A stretch of DNA of 64,000 nt from Opisthorchis felineus (taxonomy: Eukaryota; Platyhelminthes; Trematoda; Opisthorchiida; Opisthorchiidae). Every line of letters starts with the position of its first letter. Position 1 is the first letter of the stretch. The notes beneath the pieces are model-generated. The model was given only the letters and a program-made list of their open reading frames with translations. It was not told the DNA's origin and made no database searches. Positions 23,024 to 36,830 of the stretch are shown here, piece by piece. The position numbers and the translations under genes are program-made. Location of the stretch: assembly GCA_004794785.1 (NCBI GenBank), contig SJOL01009403.1, forward strand, positions 920,155 through 984,154, given 5' to 3'.

Positions 23024-25745
23024 CATTGTACGTTTCGCCCCCACCCACTTGTTTGCAATTAAGCTGTTGTGTTCCTTGTCGGCGAGTCTTTTATGGCACT
23101 AAGCAGTGCAGCGGAGACAGCAGTCAGATAAAACAACTGCTTATCAGTTAACGCCTTCGTACGTTAAGCTCAACAGCCTGGTATCGGGTTTCATTTCTAA
23201 ATATTTCACAGAGTGAGCAAGAAGTCTGTTGTACACAAGGTGTCCGGTTTCATTAAGATTTCTCCTAATGATGGATAACAGGAAACTTTTCGCTTCAGGA
23301 ATTGCAGCATTTATCCCAGACAGATAACGTATGTGACAACAACCTTATCTTGATAAGCTGGAACCCAAGAAATGAAGTTTCACTGAACTGATGAACTTCA
23401 TCAAATTCTCTTTTGGACTCTCCCAAACGTTTTTGGTGTTATTGCCATCGATTTTTTCAATAATTGGTGCCACCTCACCACACCCGTACGACTGAAATAG
23501 GAAAGATATTGCAAACCTGTGAGCCACTGAGGAAGAATGACGCTGTGTTCAAAGGAAGCATATTCCAAACTGCTTTGCATATTAAGGAACTAACAACCCC
23601 TACTCATTATTGAAAATCAACCGTTACGTTTGCTGAGGGAGACACGCAAGTCGTTGGATCAAGCGGCCTTGAAAGTAATATCTCTTGCTATCCGAATCTG
23701 CGATTCCAGATGAAGCAACAGTTACTCATGTGCAAGGTACTTTGGAGGGAAAACGTTGGGCTCAGACCTGGGAATGTATCTGATGGGTGACTCATTTTGT
23801 ATGCCATGCACTGTTAGTTCGACAATATCACACAAAGCGGAAGAATATCACATGTAAAATGTTAATCCCCGCATGGGATCTAAAATTTGAAATTATTCAG
23901 CCTCATATTCGCCAATATTCAACAGTTCGATACAACCTTGAAAGATAGAATGCTAACCACGATTCTTCAGTGTTAATGTGCTCCTTCTTTTGCAAACCAT
24001 GTGGGTCTGACGTCTCAGAAAATAGCTTGAGTAGTTACCTTCCTGCGTCAGAAATGGAAAAGCTAGACAAATGACCAGTGCGGTTGTACATCACCCGATA
24101 GATACAAAACACCAACAAAATCAACCCAGCCGAATCGTTCAGCGGGATTTATCGACCGACGCCTAATCCTTTTGGAAACTGAATGTCACTTGAGAGAATC
24201 GAAAGTCATCTTTTCGTCGGTTTTGGTATTTCGAGGTGGAGGGTCGCAGTGGAAAAAGTACCGTACCTAGATGTTTTTCGACGAGGATGAACTGTATAGT
24301 GAAAACTACAACCTGGTAATCTATTTATTGGAAGTTTTGCATAGACCGGGGTCATCCGGTCAGAAGTTACTGCGATAAATGGACCTTTCCCTGGAACGCT
24401 AGTCTTGACATGCCTGGCTGACTGCCATACTCGTGCATCAGATGAAAGCCGACTTTGGGTGTTGATCTGTTCACCAAGCTTAGCAATTAACTTGCAATTG
24501 CTTTGTCACCAAACGAGGAGACATCATCAGTACGCAGTTGGGTGAGTGAGTTTTACAATTTGGTCTTGGTATTTACAAGCCTCGCGAATTAACTCTCGTA
24601 TCAACGTGCAGATATAACTACGAGGGACTTTTCGAAAGGGGACCGTGGCGTTGTACAAGGGACTCGGAACGTTTGTAAAAGGTCAACGAAATCAATCGCA
24701 AACCAAAGGACCGCTAAGCGGTTCCAGGTATAGGACTGATAAGGTCAGCTGAAAATAATTCACGACTCAACACGTGAACATCGGCTGGTAAATAGCACAC
24801 GTCATCCTTCGGTTGTTCCTTGCCAAGCCTGGGCCACTTGGCGGTTTCGTAGCTCTTGTGATGCATTCAGTTCGTATATCACATGCGCAATGAAAAAGAC
24901 AATCCAGTTGGATTTCGAAAGTAATGAAAAGTCACTACATGGTTGCTGGTAAACGTCTTCACACTTAGTCACCTGCATGCCTTCCATCCAGACCCTACCT
25001 AAGAGTGTAAGGAGAACACCTCGTTAGAACTACAACGATACAAACGAACCTAGCGTGTAAATGAGCCGGGTGGAAGTTCACATAAATCCTGTACTGAGTA
25101 GAGAGTTACCCTCTTTCCCACTTTTGTCCGAATGTAGTTCGAACAAATAAACAGGTGTTCTCATAATAATATGGAAGACTACCTGCAAAGTACCTTCATA
25201 CAGAGACCATATGTGACATCAGGGAAAGGGCTTTCCTATCACTTGTAGGGGAAGATTTCCAGGAACTGCCGTAGACCGAAGTAACATGATTTTGTTGCTC
25301 AAAACGTGTGTTATCAAAGAAGCCGAATGACGTTTGGGTAAAGGTAATCAGGTACGAATAGAATATTGTAGAACCAGCATGCAGTTTGCAGCTGAAGACA
25401 CTCTCGTCAGCTTACTTTATTATGGGCCTTTGGCACTAGACATCACGTTTGTGACCACTTCTACACGTTTGGGATGATAGGAGCATTATTACGGAATTAT
25501 CCGCTGGTTTTGATCTGCTATCAGTATTCTATTGAATACGAGCGAAACTTGGGATATGGATTAAGAAAGGTTTGAATTCCTCCACTAGCGTCCCCATAAC
25601 CAAACAGCAGAGTTATCATTACGAAAGTGTACGACAGGATGGATCATGTACAATAACTAAGGCCCGTTTGCTTAAACCGAACTTAACCCGAAAGGCTTTG
25701 GCATCACGCACACTGTCGGTTAAAAAGGAGGAGAACGAGAGATGA
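23024..25745. other. No recognised feature
   Basis: No supportable gene or repeat. Confidence 0.4.
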
Positions 25746-25748
25746 CGT

Positions 25749-25811
25749 ACAAACTATTGTCCGAGGAACAAAGTTGTACACCTTGGCGACAACAAATGCT
25801 GCTACCTGATT
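25749..25811. repeat. Dispersed repeat pair, copy 1
   Basis: Shares acaaactattgtcc, a gttgtacaccttggcgacaa block and gctgct with 27458-27520, about 78 percent alike by eye. It is an unidentified interspersed repeat; the orientation of transcription is unknown. Confidence 0.6.
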
Positions 25812-27457
25812 AATAACATCATCAGCTCCAAACGAGACATGAATATGCGACCTTGTTTGGTAGCTTTGCAGCCCTGTCACCTGAACTCGCAAGACATGTT
25901 TCGGCATCATGAGTGAGCAGCACGTTCAAACCTAAAACGACCGGTTAGTTTCGCAACATGTTGTCACCAATCCAGAATTCAAAGTTCAAAGCAGGTTGAA
26001 GCGCGTCTTGCGGTGCCAACACTCCCTGGTCAAACGAATGACACAATGGGGGGAGAGGAAGAGATCTAAATTATCCAAACAAGACGAACGGGACCAACAG
26101 TCGATATTCCCCTACAGTTAAATACTCCTCGGGTCGGGAACAACTGTACTAAAGCAACCGTTCAGTAAAGAACACCTAGATACCTTACACAGGAAGAATA
26201 ATCACGAAGAACTGATAAGAATATCTATTGGAATCACAACACCAAGAACAAGGGAAGATAAACAGTTGAACAAAACGGAGGCAAAGTTCTCAAACAATAC
26301 GAAAAAAGTTGTGAATAAATGCTACACATGGTTCAATTCTCTTGCCGGTCACCGAAAAGGGACGTATTGCACAGAGGCCTTTGTTTTCCTGCGTAAGAGT
26401 AAAAACAAACAGAAATCGGGTGGATAATTTATCGCAATGAGACTTACGAAGGCAACTTGATGAAGGTGTGTGTAAACTTTTCGGAAGGAACGAAATAGCC
26501 AACTCTATCCCATCGCTGATCACCAATAAGACAATGATATGTCACATCGCATTGCTAGGAGGCCTGTATTGTCGCAAAGTGGATGTGAAACGCACGATAT
26601 ATTTTCCAGATACTGTGTAGCCATCTGCATTCTATATCAAGTGAGCAAGCCAGTCGCTGACATTCAGGCATACCAATCACACAGGTTTGGCCCCACAATG
26701 GGTGTTACAGCCCAAAGGTATCTTCGAGTGACGCGTAATACCAGAACTTCCGAGAAGACAAAACAAAGTCGGAGCTGGGTTTCTATACGGTACTATTAAT
26801 GTAAGACAGATTCACAAAATACACGAACCTCGACAGTAGATTCTCGTCCACAACAAATGGTCCACTTGGACTACAAAAGTACAAACCAAATGGGCAAACA
26901 GGCTCCCAAGTGAGACAGTCACACGTGCATGAGGTCGGCCACAAAATGGCTGGATGACCTCAAGGTCAAATAAATGAAGTGGTAGGGACAAACAAACATA
27001 AGTTCATACGCACGCACTAAACACAAAGGTGGAGCGGGGGTTACAAATAGGAACAGAAGAAACGTGGGGAATTCCAAATGTCAAAGTAATGGACGATACA
27101 ATAGGGAAACTGACATGAGCCCTAGCATATATTACGCAAGTTGATTTATTGGAAAAGGGAGGCTATATCAAAAATTTCATCCCACGGAATACATATAGCT
27201 ATTTTAAAGTGACATTTTCTGTGACCACAAAACATTAGCCGTTTCCTTGGACATGTTGTTTCGCAAACGAGCACAGAGAACTTCAAATACAACTTCGTTA
27301 CTTCGTGGGGGGAATGAAGATATTTCAGTGTGTCTATCAAATGAAGCAGGTCAACTTTCCGACCACCAAGGAACCAATTACTTAAACATGTGGAGACTGT
27401 TACACGTTTACACTGGGTATAAACAAACACCCAGCCAAACTTTTGCCCAGCAAAGTA

Positions 27458-27520
27458 ACAAACTATTGTCCAGGAAACAAACTTGTACAGCTTGGTGACA
27501 ATAAATTCTGCTGCATGACA
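27458..27520. repeat. Dispersed repeat pair, copy 2
   Basis: Partner of 25749-25811 in the same orientation. Similarity fades outside this core. Minus-strand frames over both copies translate to related text (for example KLYKFVSWTIVC and KVYNFVPRTIVC), which follows from DNA similarity and need not mean coding. Confidence 0.6.
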
Positions 27521-28987
27521 AACAGCATGCAGAATTACCTTTACTGTGTGCGTATACACGTATACACATGAGGAACACCGTCCCACTTGTTTGTTTTTGA
27601 GGAAACGCTACATCTGCTAGTGCGGTCCTCGCAACAATCACAAGGCTAGAACGTCTTGTCACTGAACCTTATTCATGAATTCTTGTTGACTTCGCCATTT
27701 AGGAGCGGGAAGTGTTTGCGAATCGCATCGAGTAATTGAAGTCTTCGAACCTCTACTTTGAACAAGCGGATAAGCAGTCTTGCATGCGACGTTTTTTAGA
27801 TTGACCCACCATTCTTGGGATCATACATGGTATCGAGTAGCACAAACGTGTCACCGCATTGAATCTACGGGAGTTGTTCGTAACACTGAGCGCATTTGAG
27901 CACTCTCTACAGCTGTCCATTGGCGTGAGGTTTGGCGTACATAAAAGCCTAATATGGGGCAACAGCTGTTGCTTTGTGGTTGAAACGAATGATGGAAAAT
28001 ATATCACTTATCAAATTCCAAACATATGGTCGGACACATATTGTTCCGATTCAACTTGTATGGTGGCTGCTTCCGTAACCCAACGGTGCAAAACAACATG
28101 GAAACACCACGATACAGTCTCAGACACGAGCCAGAAGTGACCCTCATGTCCGGTTGTATGGCGTATATGCAATTGGACGCACTGCTGAGTCACGACTTTT
28201 CTACCATTGACGGCTGTTGAGAAGACTGTCCCAACACTCCTTACAATCAACCAACAGGTAACCCCTGAATGTGACCTCATGTATGGTGTCATTGGAACTG
28301 TAGGGAGTGCTTTCGTTTATTTGTTTTGCGTTATGTCGTCCTGCGAGTAACCTATGCAATTAAGCTTAAAAAGATCAGGAGCCCTAAGCCGTAAATACGA
28401 AAAAAATGTTTTCCCATGTGTTGAAAGTGAGGAAACCTCAAATTAACAGGAACTTTACAGTTGACAGAACGGAACAAAAAAGATGGTCAACAATGAATAA
28501 AACATCTGCACCTTCGCCCACACGAAGAGGATTAACAAAAGCGTCTCTTCTTACCTAGTTAGTGTTTGACCCGCCTTTGGCGTAGAAAGAACGCCTGCCT
28601 GTGCGCGCCACTGTGCTTCAAGTCGAGAGTAGATTCCTCCAGCAAACTGCACAAAAGTGGAAAAAATTATTACTGGCATCCTCAATCGGGGAATATTTTT
28701 GACGCACATTTAGTGGGTGGAGAGGATCGTCGGGACCAAAGCAGTTGTGAGAAACCGGGTTTTCAACCTGTCCTACTGGTAATAAACTGGCAAACATATC
28801 ACATGAAAACGGGTAGTGTTTTGAATAAAATATCGATTGCTAGGTTTCGCCTTTCATAGACCCCTAATCAATTACAACAAGGCACCGGGTTCAACACAAA
28901 ATTTCACTCTCTCCTTCACTCAACACTGAGGAACTCTCAGATTATTTTGTGGAACAGGAAAAACGTCTCTCCGAGCATGGAACCGAT
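27521..28987. other. No recognised feature
   Basis: No supportable gene. Frames on both strands near 27.8-28.3 kb are mutual shadows. Confidence 0.4.
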
Positions 28988-29327
28988 AGGAAGCTCTCGC
29001 CTGAGTTCACCACATCAGGTGGTGACTGACAAGGTCGTCCTCTTCCACCTTTCCTCTTCAACTCCGACACTGATATGACTACGGAACACTCACTTCCAGC
29101 CTATAAAGCCTGCGGAGTCAAAATGCTCCCAGGGAATTCGCTCACAGATGTCGAGTAGGCGGACCACAGAGCTCTTCTTGGATGTGTCAGCACTGTAATG
29201 CAGACATATATTGAGCTAAATAACTCTATCTCACGGTTTCGCATGCGCTTCACGTCTGAATAGTGTAAAGTGCTGTTGCAAAACTGGATGGGCTTGAACC
29301 CTAACCTCATGCTTGACCGGCTTCCCC
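28988..29327 (+). repeat. LINE family B reverse transcriptase fragment
   Basis: Matches 63487-63760 of the long LINE at the window's right end: cacctttcctcttcaact, a tctcacggtttcgcatgcgc block, and gggcttgaaccctaacctca. It covers the QGCPLSPF-like segment and the catalytic YADD box, where Tyr is now a stop (tag) and the last Asp is His. It is a dead fragment, more diverged than the 61-64 kb copy. Confidence 0.8.
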
Positions 29328-30809
29328 AAACAGCACTTTTCGAACAACCGCAGCGAATTATGAAAGCCGATACCAGAAAAATCAGCTGCGCTGGTTGCTG
29401 GCGCCTCCGTAAATGGGGACCCCGAGACAAGACACACCAATGATTAAAGATATTGTCAGATATGGCCTAGTCACGCCATCACTGGCGCTCACGTATCCAA
29501 GCTGTTACTTTCAATGCATAGCTCCCCTCCAGATATTCCCAATGAAAAGTTTACTGAAACTAGTTTATGTACGCATCAATCATATCAACTACTGCATCCA
29601 ATGCGCATCTATCTACCCCGCCTCCAAAAATAATTGGCGAACCAAACTGTGGTAACTATAACCAACGTATTGCAAGTACGCGATTTTCACAGCTGATGAT
29701 TATGACGATATTGATAATGATGAACCCAGCAAAGGCTACTATCAACGGATATTCACTCAATCAGAGACGTTTCCGCTCGATGACTCAACGCAGTACACAC
29801 CATGGCTTGTCCATCTGCAGAGGTCTCCGCGTCACTAGAGTTGCGCAACCGGAAGCCAGAACAGAGCGAGCAGGCTGTCAGTTGAATTGCAGCACTTGTG
29901 TCCTTGGTCCCCGTATCTGAGAGACGGCATATAGTAATGCAAAGGGAATTCAGCGTACGAATAAGAGCGGCTTACTGTCTTGTTTGTTTCAGAGTTCGAT
30001 CAGCAAAGGCAACCATGTAAACCGATTTTCTGGGTTGAAAATTGCTTTCGAGGTGTTTGGAGCTTTACTGAAGACAGACGTGCAGAAGTTGCTGCTAAGA
30101 GTGATGCAAAGAGAATAAACGCTATCAGCTGTAGTGCAGAGACCCGCAGAGAGAGGTAAGAGAGAGGAGAAGGAGTATCTGAAAGTGTGAGACGGAAAAC
30201 GCTGGCAGTAGCCCTTTTGCGCTTACCCGCTCTGCTGTATGCAGTAAGTAAGGCGACTCGGCTGATAACACCACGCGACCAATGTGGCGTTGTGAATTCC
30301 ATGGTTGTACGCTAGCCGGGACATCGTCAGGGAGTCCACCTTTAGACAGGAACGTAATTAGGCCCCTCAACCAAAGTATTTGGATCAAAAGCGTCATCAT
30401 GGGGATGATGGTGTCTGCCGGTATACTACCATAGTGGTGCGGGTTTTTAGAGAACAAGCCGTATATTCTCTAATTTCCAACTCAGAGGACCAGGATAGCC
30501 TTTTTTGAGACCAATAGCTATTGACCAACTCAGTAGAGGAAACTCTGATGGCATCAAACTGTGGCTCATTGAGTAATAGGGGTAGACAGACCGCCACACC
30601 ACGGTAAAGTCCAGTCTGTTTGTGGCCGAAAAACCACTTCCCGGCCGAGAATCCAACCTCCGTATTCCAAGTGACAGGCAGAGATAAGCAGCACTATACA
30701 ACCTTTCCTAGGCTCGTGTTCGATCATTTCGCTTACAATGGTGTCCTTAGATTTTACCCAAGGGTTCTTGCTGTAGGACTAGGCGGCTAAACCAACTTAA
30801 TCAGTCAGT
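29328..30809. other. No recognised gene
   Basis: Frames on the minus strand at 30.0-30.7 kb are not recognisable. On the minus strand around 30645-30690, ggttggattctcggccg loosely resembles a tRNA B box, too weakly to call. Confidence 0.35.
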
Positions 30810-31408
30810 TCATTTGTTCCGACCACCATTCTGGAAGCTGATGTAGTCGTGCAGCTCTTTTAATACTGGACTGAGGGTAAGTGAAGCTGTCTTAAAAATG
30901 ACAATACAGAGTACGGTGCCATTGCCACGAATGATGAAGCCACATTCACGGTACTCGAGCAACTCGACTGAGGTTAAGTATGCCCAAGGTAGCCGCGTTG
31001 TCCGGCACGCTCTTTTTCGATATGGACGTACATCGGCTACTGTTGTGAGCACGGATCGATAAGATATCGATCCAGTTGCCAAGTCGTCTGGTTTTTTAGC
31101 TTCACAGTGAAGGTGTCACCGCTTGACACGCCAAGAACGTGCCTCCATGTTTTGTCCCGCCTAGGATAGCCGCCTCGTCAACAATCCTAACCGGCGCATG
31201 AGTACTACTCGGCCTCAGGTCGACCGGTTTGATTGTAAGGCCATACCATAGGTTTTAGTTCTACTGTCTTCCCCCACTCGCATGCGAGTGTTTTCTGTGT
31301 ACCACGCTTTGAAAGAAAACATTTCACCCTTATTCCAGTGGCTTGCTTTTCATGAAAAGGACCAATTATTGGGTCATACCACTGGCTTTCCAGCTCTTGA
31401 TGTTGCAC
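30810..31408 (-). pseudogene. Broken coding fragment, unrecognised
   Basis: Three minus-strand frames each look coding in turn. 31205-31408 reads ...WYDPIIGPFHEKQATGIRVK...WGKTVELKPMVWPYN. About 31110-31200 reads VRIVDEAAILGGTKHGGTFLA in another frame. 30810-31082 reads ...RLPWAYLTSVELLEYRECG then NGTVLCIVIFKTASLTLSP to a stop. Adjoining blocks in different frames suggest a decayed gene or domesticated-element remnant. No family is recognised and no intron structure was resolved. Confidence 0.3.
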
Positions 31409-33447
31409 TCCCGTTCTTTAAGTTATAGTTTTTTCAACACGGCTTGAAATGTTACGAAGGACTCAGGTATGCTTTGCTACATTTTCAAGGTTGATTGGTG
31501 AACACTGACCCTCAGGATTGCCGTGTCAACCACGATGTATATTCTAACTTAATATCATCCCAACTAGTCTAGCTGCTTGGCTGTCAGAAAGCACGAAACC
31601 CGATTGTTCTCTACATTCCCCAAATTCCAGTTCAATAACAACATTTTCATTTTAAAAAATATTTGGTGCGATGACAGAAAAGAACCACATTTTTACGGAG
31701 TTGGGCGTCGAGATGACCGGTAAAACGGTTTTGGGAATTAGCCCAGGTTAACTGCTCAAAATGGTGGCTGACCGAGATGTCAGTGAATACGATACTCATC
31801 CACGAAGGTGGCATATGCTACCGTAGTAGGGCTTCACTTGCCCATTAGAAACTGACTATATCCAGTTCGACTGACCGCAAGTAAGCAGTTTTTGGAAGAT
31901 AACGTTCTCTTCTGTGAATATTACAAGAGTTCCCATGAAGAAATTAACTAACAAGTGTTGCCATATGTTGGATAGATCGTTTCGGTAAAGACTTATTGTG
32001 TGCAAACCAGGGAGCTTGTGTCTCAAGGTGAGTTTCCAAGGTACGCGCCACAACACCTTTAGCCCAATATGCCGTTTGACTGAAGCAAACTCGAGTGGAC
32101 TAGCATCTGTCTGTTTTTTTGTTTGCTATGTACACCACAACTTCTTCATCAATAAGTTGATCAGTCAAAAGCTTGTCAAACTGTGGAATGTCCACTTCAT
32201 ATTGCCTGAAACAACCTGACAGGTTTTCTGGCAAGCGACAAGGCTGAATAATGGTCTGCTTCATGACCATAGATATGCATCTAAGAGTCTGCATCATTTA
32301 CAAGAAGGAAGGCAAATATACAAAGTTGTGATCGCGCTGCTACTCAGGGTGACCCTGGAAAAACACTGGGATACTTTTATGTCCCTAAAGTCCATTCGTG
32401 ACTGGAAACACGAGATTATCGTCGATTCTTCAAGTGAGACAAAAATTCACCATTGTTGTTTCTGTCACTTGTGGTTACCGAACATGTCTGTGCATCAGGA
32501 AATTGCGATCTACCTGCGCCGGAAACGGTGATGGAAAGAGTATGTAACTCTCACCAGAACCAGGAGCTTACAAATGAATTTACGGTATGTCGGCGTAATC
32601 CTGATGGTTCATTGAAAGCGAACTAATGTACAAGCCAAACTGGGTCGCTTTGCGCATGCAATCGGTCGTGTGGATAAATAGTCGAGCCATGTTTCCACCT
32701 GTAATTCAATGAGGGTTGTCTCGCCCCCTCAGTTAAGTAACTGTCATCACCTCATGCAAAAAACCCTCACTATGAACAAGACGCCGATACTTCAGTCCAG
32801 CTGCAAGGAAAGCGTGCACGAAACAGACAGTACTTGGCTATTTATTGCCCTTGTAAATATTTCAGTGCTCGGTGTTTTGTTTCCAGAGCGTACTTGATTG
32901 AACAGTCAACTCCCGTCCTCGCAAAGCTATTCAGTCAGTCAATGGGGCCTGACCACGGTCGCAGCGGCGTCTGATGCCAGCACTTTGCCATCACCTCATT
33001 ATCGAACGCTGAATGTGCCTGGATTATCAAGCGTGGACGTACAAACAGGTTCGTAACTGAGTCAGGTGCATTATGTTGCACTTTACAGGGCTAGGGACAA
33101 ATTCATCGGGACACGCAACAAGCGGATTGCCCGAGGAACAGTTCATTCGTGTCATATAGTCGTGGTGTTCGTGCGGACGACTCAAGGTCAAGGTAAAGTC
33201 CATCATGTTGAAACGTGGTGTGAATGTTGTATGCGCAAGGCAGCGACAGGAAGGTCTAAACACGTCATGACTTTTGCACGTTTATTCTCGCTCGCTCAGC
33301 TAACATACACTCTGTTCGGTTTTGCCCTCTCAAATGTTATCCCCAGTTCATTTGGATATTTTTGGGTGGAGGCTGGATCTGCTGAATTTTGCAGTCACAT
33401 CACTCTCACTTGAACAGTCCTTTTGTCCTAGTATAGTTATTCTGGTC
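31409..33447. other. No recognised feature
   Basis: No supportable gene or repeat in this stretch. Confidence 0.4.
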
Positions 33448-33562
33448 AGTCCATGCCAAAGAGGGGAAGCACAGGACTCGAGTTTCGTTCCCACTAGAGC
33501 TTACCAGCAACGCGTATACTTGGCCGTTAGGGGGTTTGAACCCCGGAATTTTCCAAAGGTGG
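33448..33562 (-). repeat. Diverged tRNA-derived SINE
   Basis: Minus-strand ggggtttgaacccc (33529-33545 region) is a B box, and agtcctgtgcttcccctctttgg matches the SINE body. The segment between them is diverged. It underlies part of a 166-codon plus-strand frame (33322-33822), which is therefore not called as a gene. Confidence 0.45.
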
Positions 33563-35461
33563 TTGACAGTGGACTAAGTAGATTAAGTACGGCTGAAAGA
33601 CAATTCTCGAGTGTATATCTTCACCAGCGCATTGCTCGGCGCTGTTCCTCACAAAGAAAGATGAAAATAAACCATTGGGCGCTATGGGGTTCTCCAGAGC
33701 AGCGCACCTTCATCTGGACCGTATGCATTTTTTGGAAGACGAGTCAGCTGTCCTCAAAGATTTGGGAAAAATCTTTGAGATTTACACTCAGGTTTAGCGC
33801 TATTGAAAACGCAATAAGCTAAGAGTTCATCTCCGTTCGGGGTGAACTATTTTGAACACTCGTGATGCATTCTGAGGACTATTGGTTCCGTGAATCCCAT
33901 CCAACGCTAGTTGTAACGGAACGTCGGCAGTCACATCCGTTCAATCGACAGCGCAAACGTGGAGTGACGCAGAGCGTGGAGAGACAAAGAGTATGACCAA
34001 TACAAGAATGTCGTACATGACCATGTGAACTTTTATCTTCAGCATGGAAAACTCCTCGGTGGGATTTTATCATTTGCTTGCTTATTACTCAGAAAAACGT
34101 CACTGGTACGCATTTCACAGGGATAACACGCATCCTGATTCCAGCAGGACGGAAACTTTTCCATCGACTAGGTTCCCATAGTGTGGAAGGTCAGAATTCA
34201 AAGACCAAACAGAAAATTAATCTATGTTTCGCCAAATTAGTCGTGATAATTCACTCTAATAGGCATCACCTGATTTTTGTACTATAAACCAGCAGTATTG
34301 GTCCGTAAGGTCGAGAACAATCGACCTATCAATTGAGTTGTCCTTATCAATGGCTGATATGATCCCTAATGTGAAGGGAATGACATTGCAATATGTGTTC
34401 AACGGTGGCAGAAATTTACCATTGCATGGTTCTTTTTGAAGAATCGCTCCTGTGCTCCTCGAATCTCTTCATGAAGCTAAATCATACAACTGGGGGGAAA
34501 ACTGGCACGCCTATTACAAGTAACATGACCAGAATTACTTTTGCAAGTGAAGCACACAACCTGCAACAGATTGACGAAGCAATGTGATCAGTCGTCAAAG
34601 TGTGGATGTGGAACACTGATATTCTGCAAAAGGCTGTCTCAGATAATAAGATCAGTTTAGTGACGATGCATCGAGTTGTCAGTTACTTTCAGGAGTTCGG
34701 CATACCAGGTATCAGCACGTCAGAAACATTTTCAATCTTCAAACGGCAGTTGCAGGCAACTTCAAAGTCGGTTGACATTTTAGGATCAAAAACAGTGCTT
34801 TAAAACAACAAACAGAATTTAAGTATGTTTGGCTGATGAAAAGCGGTGATACACTGGTGCTACTAAATCGTAGTTCAGTACCAAAGGCGCTACTGGAAAG
34901 ACAAATTATAGACTTTGAGGAAATCTCATATTTCTTGCACCGATATCCACTTTAAACTTGGAGGTGAATTAAAACTGATAAACACAGTTAGTGGCAGACC
35001 TGCACACAGTCGAATACTTCAACTACTGAAAGGATAGTAGACGAAAGCCGTTGTTCAGTTTGGCTGTTTGGGTTTATCGAATCATTAAACAAGATTTCCT
35101 CATCTATGGCTTGGGCTCAATCAGATCTTCCGACTGCCTTCCCCCAATTTAGTAGTGAAGATGGGTTCTGTGCTGAGATCAGTTCTAATGTCCGTCATTA
35201 GTCTGAATGTTTCGTGCTAAGCTGGTAATACCTGGTGAATAGACAGTCAGGATATGCATAATCCGTGTGTCCATATCCATACTACCACAAACAAGACGGC
35301 GTTCTTGTCTTCAAAGAAAGGGGAGTGTGAGCGTTTTGGATTGGCTTTGATCATTCGGTCCTTTGGAATTTGTTTCACACGTAGAAACTCGTAAAACATG
35401 CGTCGAACTGCAGGCCGCATACCCTTTGAAATGCCCTTTTAAATATAAGAGTCGGCACGGG
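33563..35461. other. No recognised feature
   Basis: No supportable gene or repeat. Confidence 0.4.
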
Positions 35462-35562
35462 AATTTGTGGCTCTAACGCTAGCGACAGATGAACATCGAA
35501 CTCGGGATCACGTCTCAAATTTGCACCGTTGCACCATTAGCTTCTCGGGATTAATTCCTCCA
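35462..35562 (-). repeat. tRNA-like element, different head from the main SINE
   Basis: On the minus strand, aagctaatggtgc (35531-35543) resembles an A box and gagttcgatgttc (35491-35503) a B box, spaced about 28 bases apart as in tRNA genes and tRNA-derived SINEs. There is no complete cloverleaf that I can draw, so it is a SINE or tRNA relic rather than a functional tRNA. Confidence 0.35.
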
Positions 35563-35655
35563 ACGGAGAGTTCGAGAGGTGTTGGAGTTCGGTTTCGAGA
35601 CAGTCTACAGGCAGAACGTCTGAGATTTGTATCTTGGTCCTGATCTCAGAATTCG

Positions 35656-35812
35656 AGCTCGGGATAGCTCAGGGGTTATGGCACAAACTTACTGACCGAA
35701 AGGTCCGCGTCTCGGCTGTTGCTGTCCAGGCTTCGGTAACCTAACAGTAGCTCAGCCCTCGTTCGTCTCTCGGAAGCTAAGCACCAGAAGGGTGTTACAG
35801 CTGAATGACTCT
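35656..35812 (+). repeat. tRNA-derived SINE, plus orientation, B box lost
   Basis: Starts gggatagctcaggggttatgg (good A box TAGCTCAGGGG), continues cttactgaccgaaaggtccg as in other copies, then loses the ggttcgaac B box and part of the body. It resumes at ccaggcttcggtaacc and ends with the family 3' end gttacagctgaatga. It is defective for pol III transcription by inspection. Confidence 0.7.
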
Positions 35813-36453
35813 CAGTTGTTATTAGATGAAACCCATAATGAATTCATATCACACAGAAATAAAGTGCATTTGATATGGTAATTTACTATCAAAAGTGTTG
35901 AAATTACGAGTCCCAATCGGTCAGTTTATTCTTCATATGCGAAGAGCTACTCCTTGACTCTTCCCAGTTTTTCCAATTTTTCAGCTGGCTACTCCGGCAC
36001 ACCGGTTGATTCACGTTCTTTTTGTCTCTATGCACATTCTCGAGGCTTTGGATTGGGTTGAGCATGCAACCTTTAGTATTCCAGCGAACTTCTACAATTT
36101 TGACTCTAAGAGTACCTCAGATAACGGTGCCGAAGCTGTATTTACTTACCCTGCACCACTGAGTGGTGGTGTATTAAGGGGCGGCTCCTAGTAACACGTG
36201 ATGGTGTCATACTGGGTGCGGTGCAGTATCACGCTGTAGCTTTAAGGAATTGAAAGATGATGCCGGTACCTCGATGGTAAACAGGTACTTGGTGCCGATG
36301 CTCGTTGTTTTGTCATCATGTTTAAGTTGACCGATAGCTTACAGTTCTCTGCATGTTCGCCCGTCGATCTTATTCCCTCGGGTTCACAATTGCACCAGGG
36401 TCTTGCGCACACCACATTCGGCTCCGCGCAAACCGTCTGTGGATCCTTACTAT

Positions 36454-36521
36454 GCGCAGGCGTTCAGTGGTTTGACCACTGTTTAGTGGGCAGATCCGAC
36501 TCGGATGCCAGCCGTTCACAT
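36454..36521. repeat. Direct repeat pair, copy 1
   Basis: gcaggcgttca, ggtttgac, actgttta and cagccgttcacat recur in the same order at 36831-36888, about 310 bases downstream. It is a local duplication or two copies of an unknown repeat. Confidence 0.55.
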
Positions 36522-36830
36522 TAATTAGTGAATCTCAACGGATTGGAAAACCTTGAGAGATGAACCAAAGTGCATCACGGACGTACACAATCCTGGTGAA
36601 AACCTACCTCTTTTGGGATCACCTTGTCCTCACAAGACCCAACCGCCTTGCGTTGCGAATAAAGGAACTCCGCCAGCTTGTGCATCCTACGAAGGTCTGC
36701 AAAAACAAAAGGGCACAGTTTTCAGTTAATATTGTTTGATGAACACGACCATCTGTCGCCGAAATTTCGCAAGTGAAGGACAGTTTATCTCCACGAAGAC
36801 CGTATTTGGCCCTCAGTTATATGCAGGCGT

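Noticed and set aside
33322..33822. 166-codon plus-strand open frame
   Set aside because: Overlaps a diverged SINE read in antisense and shows no domain.
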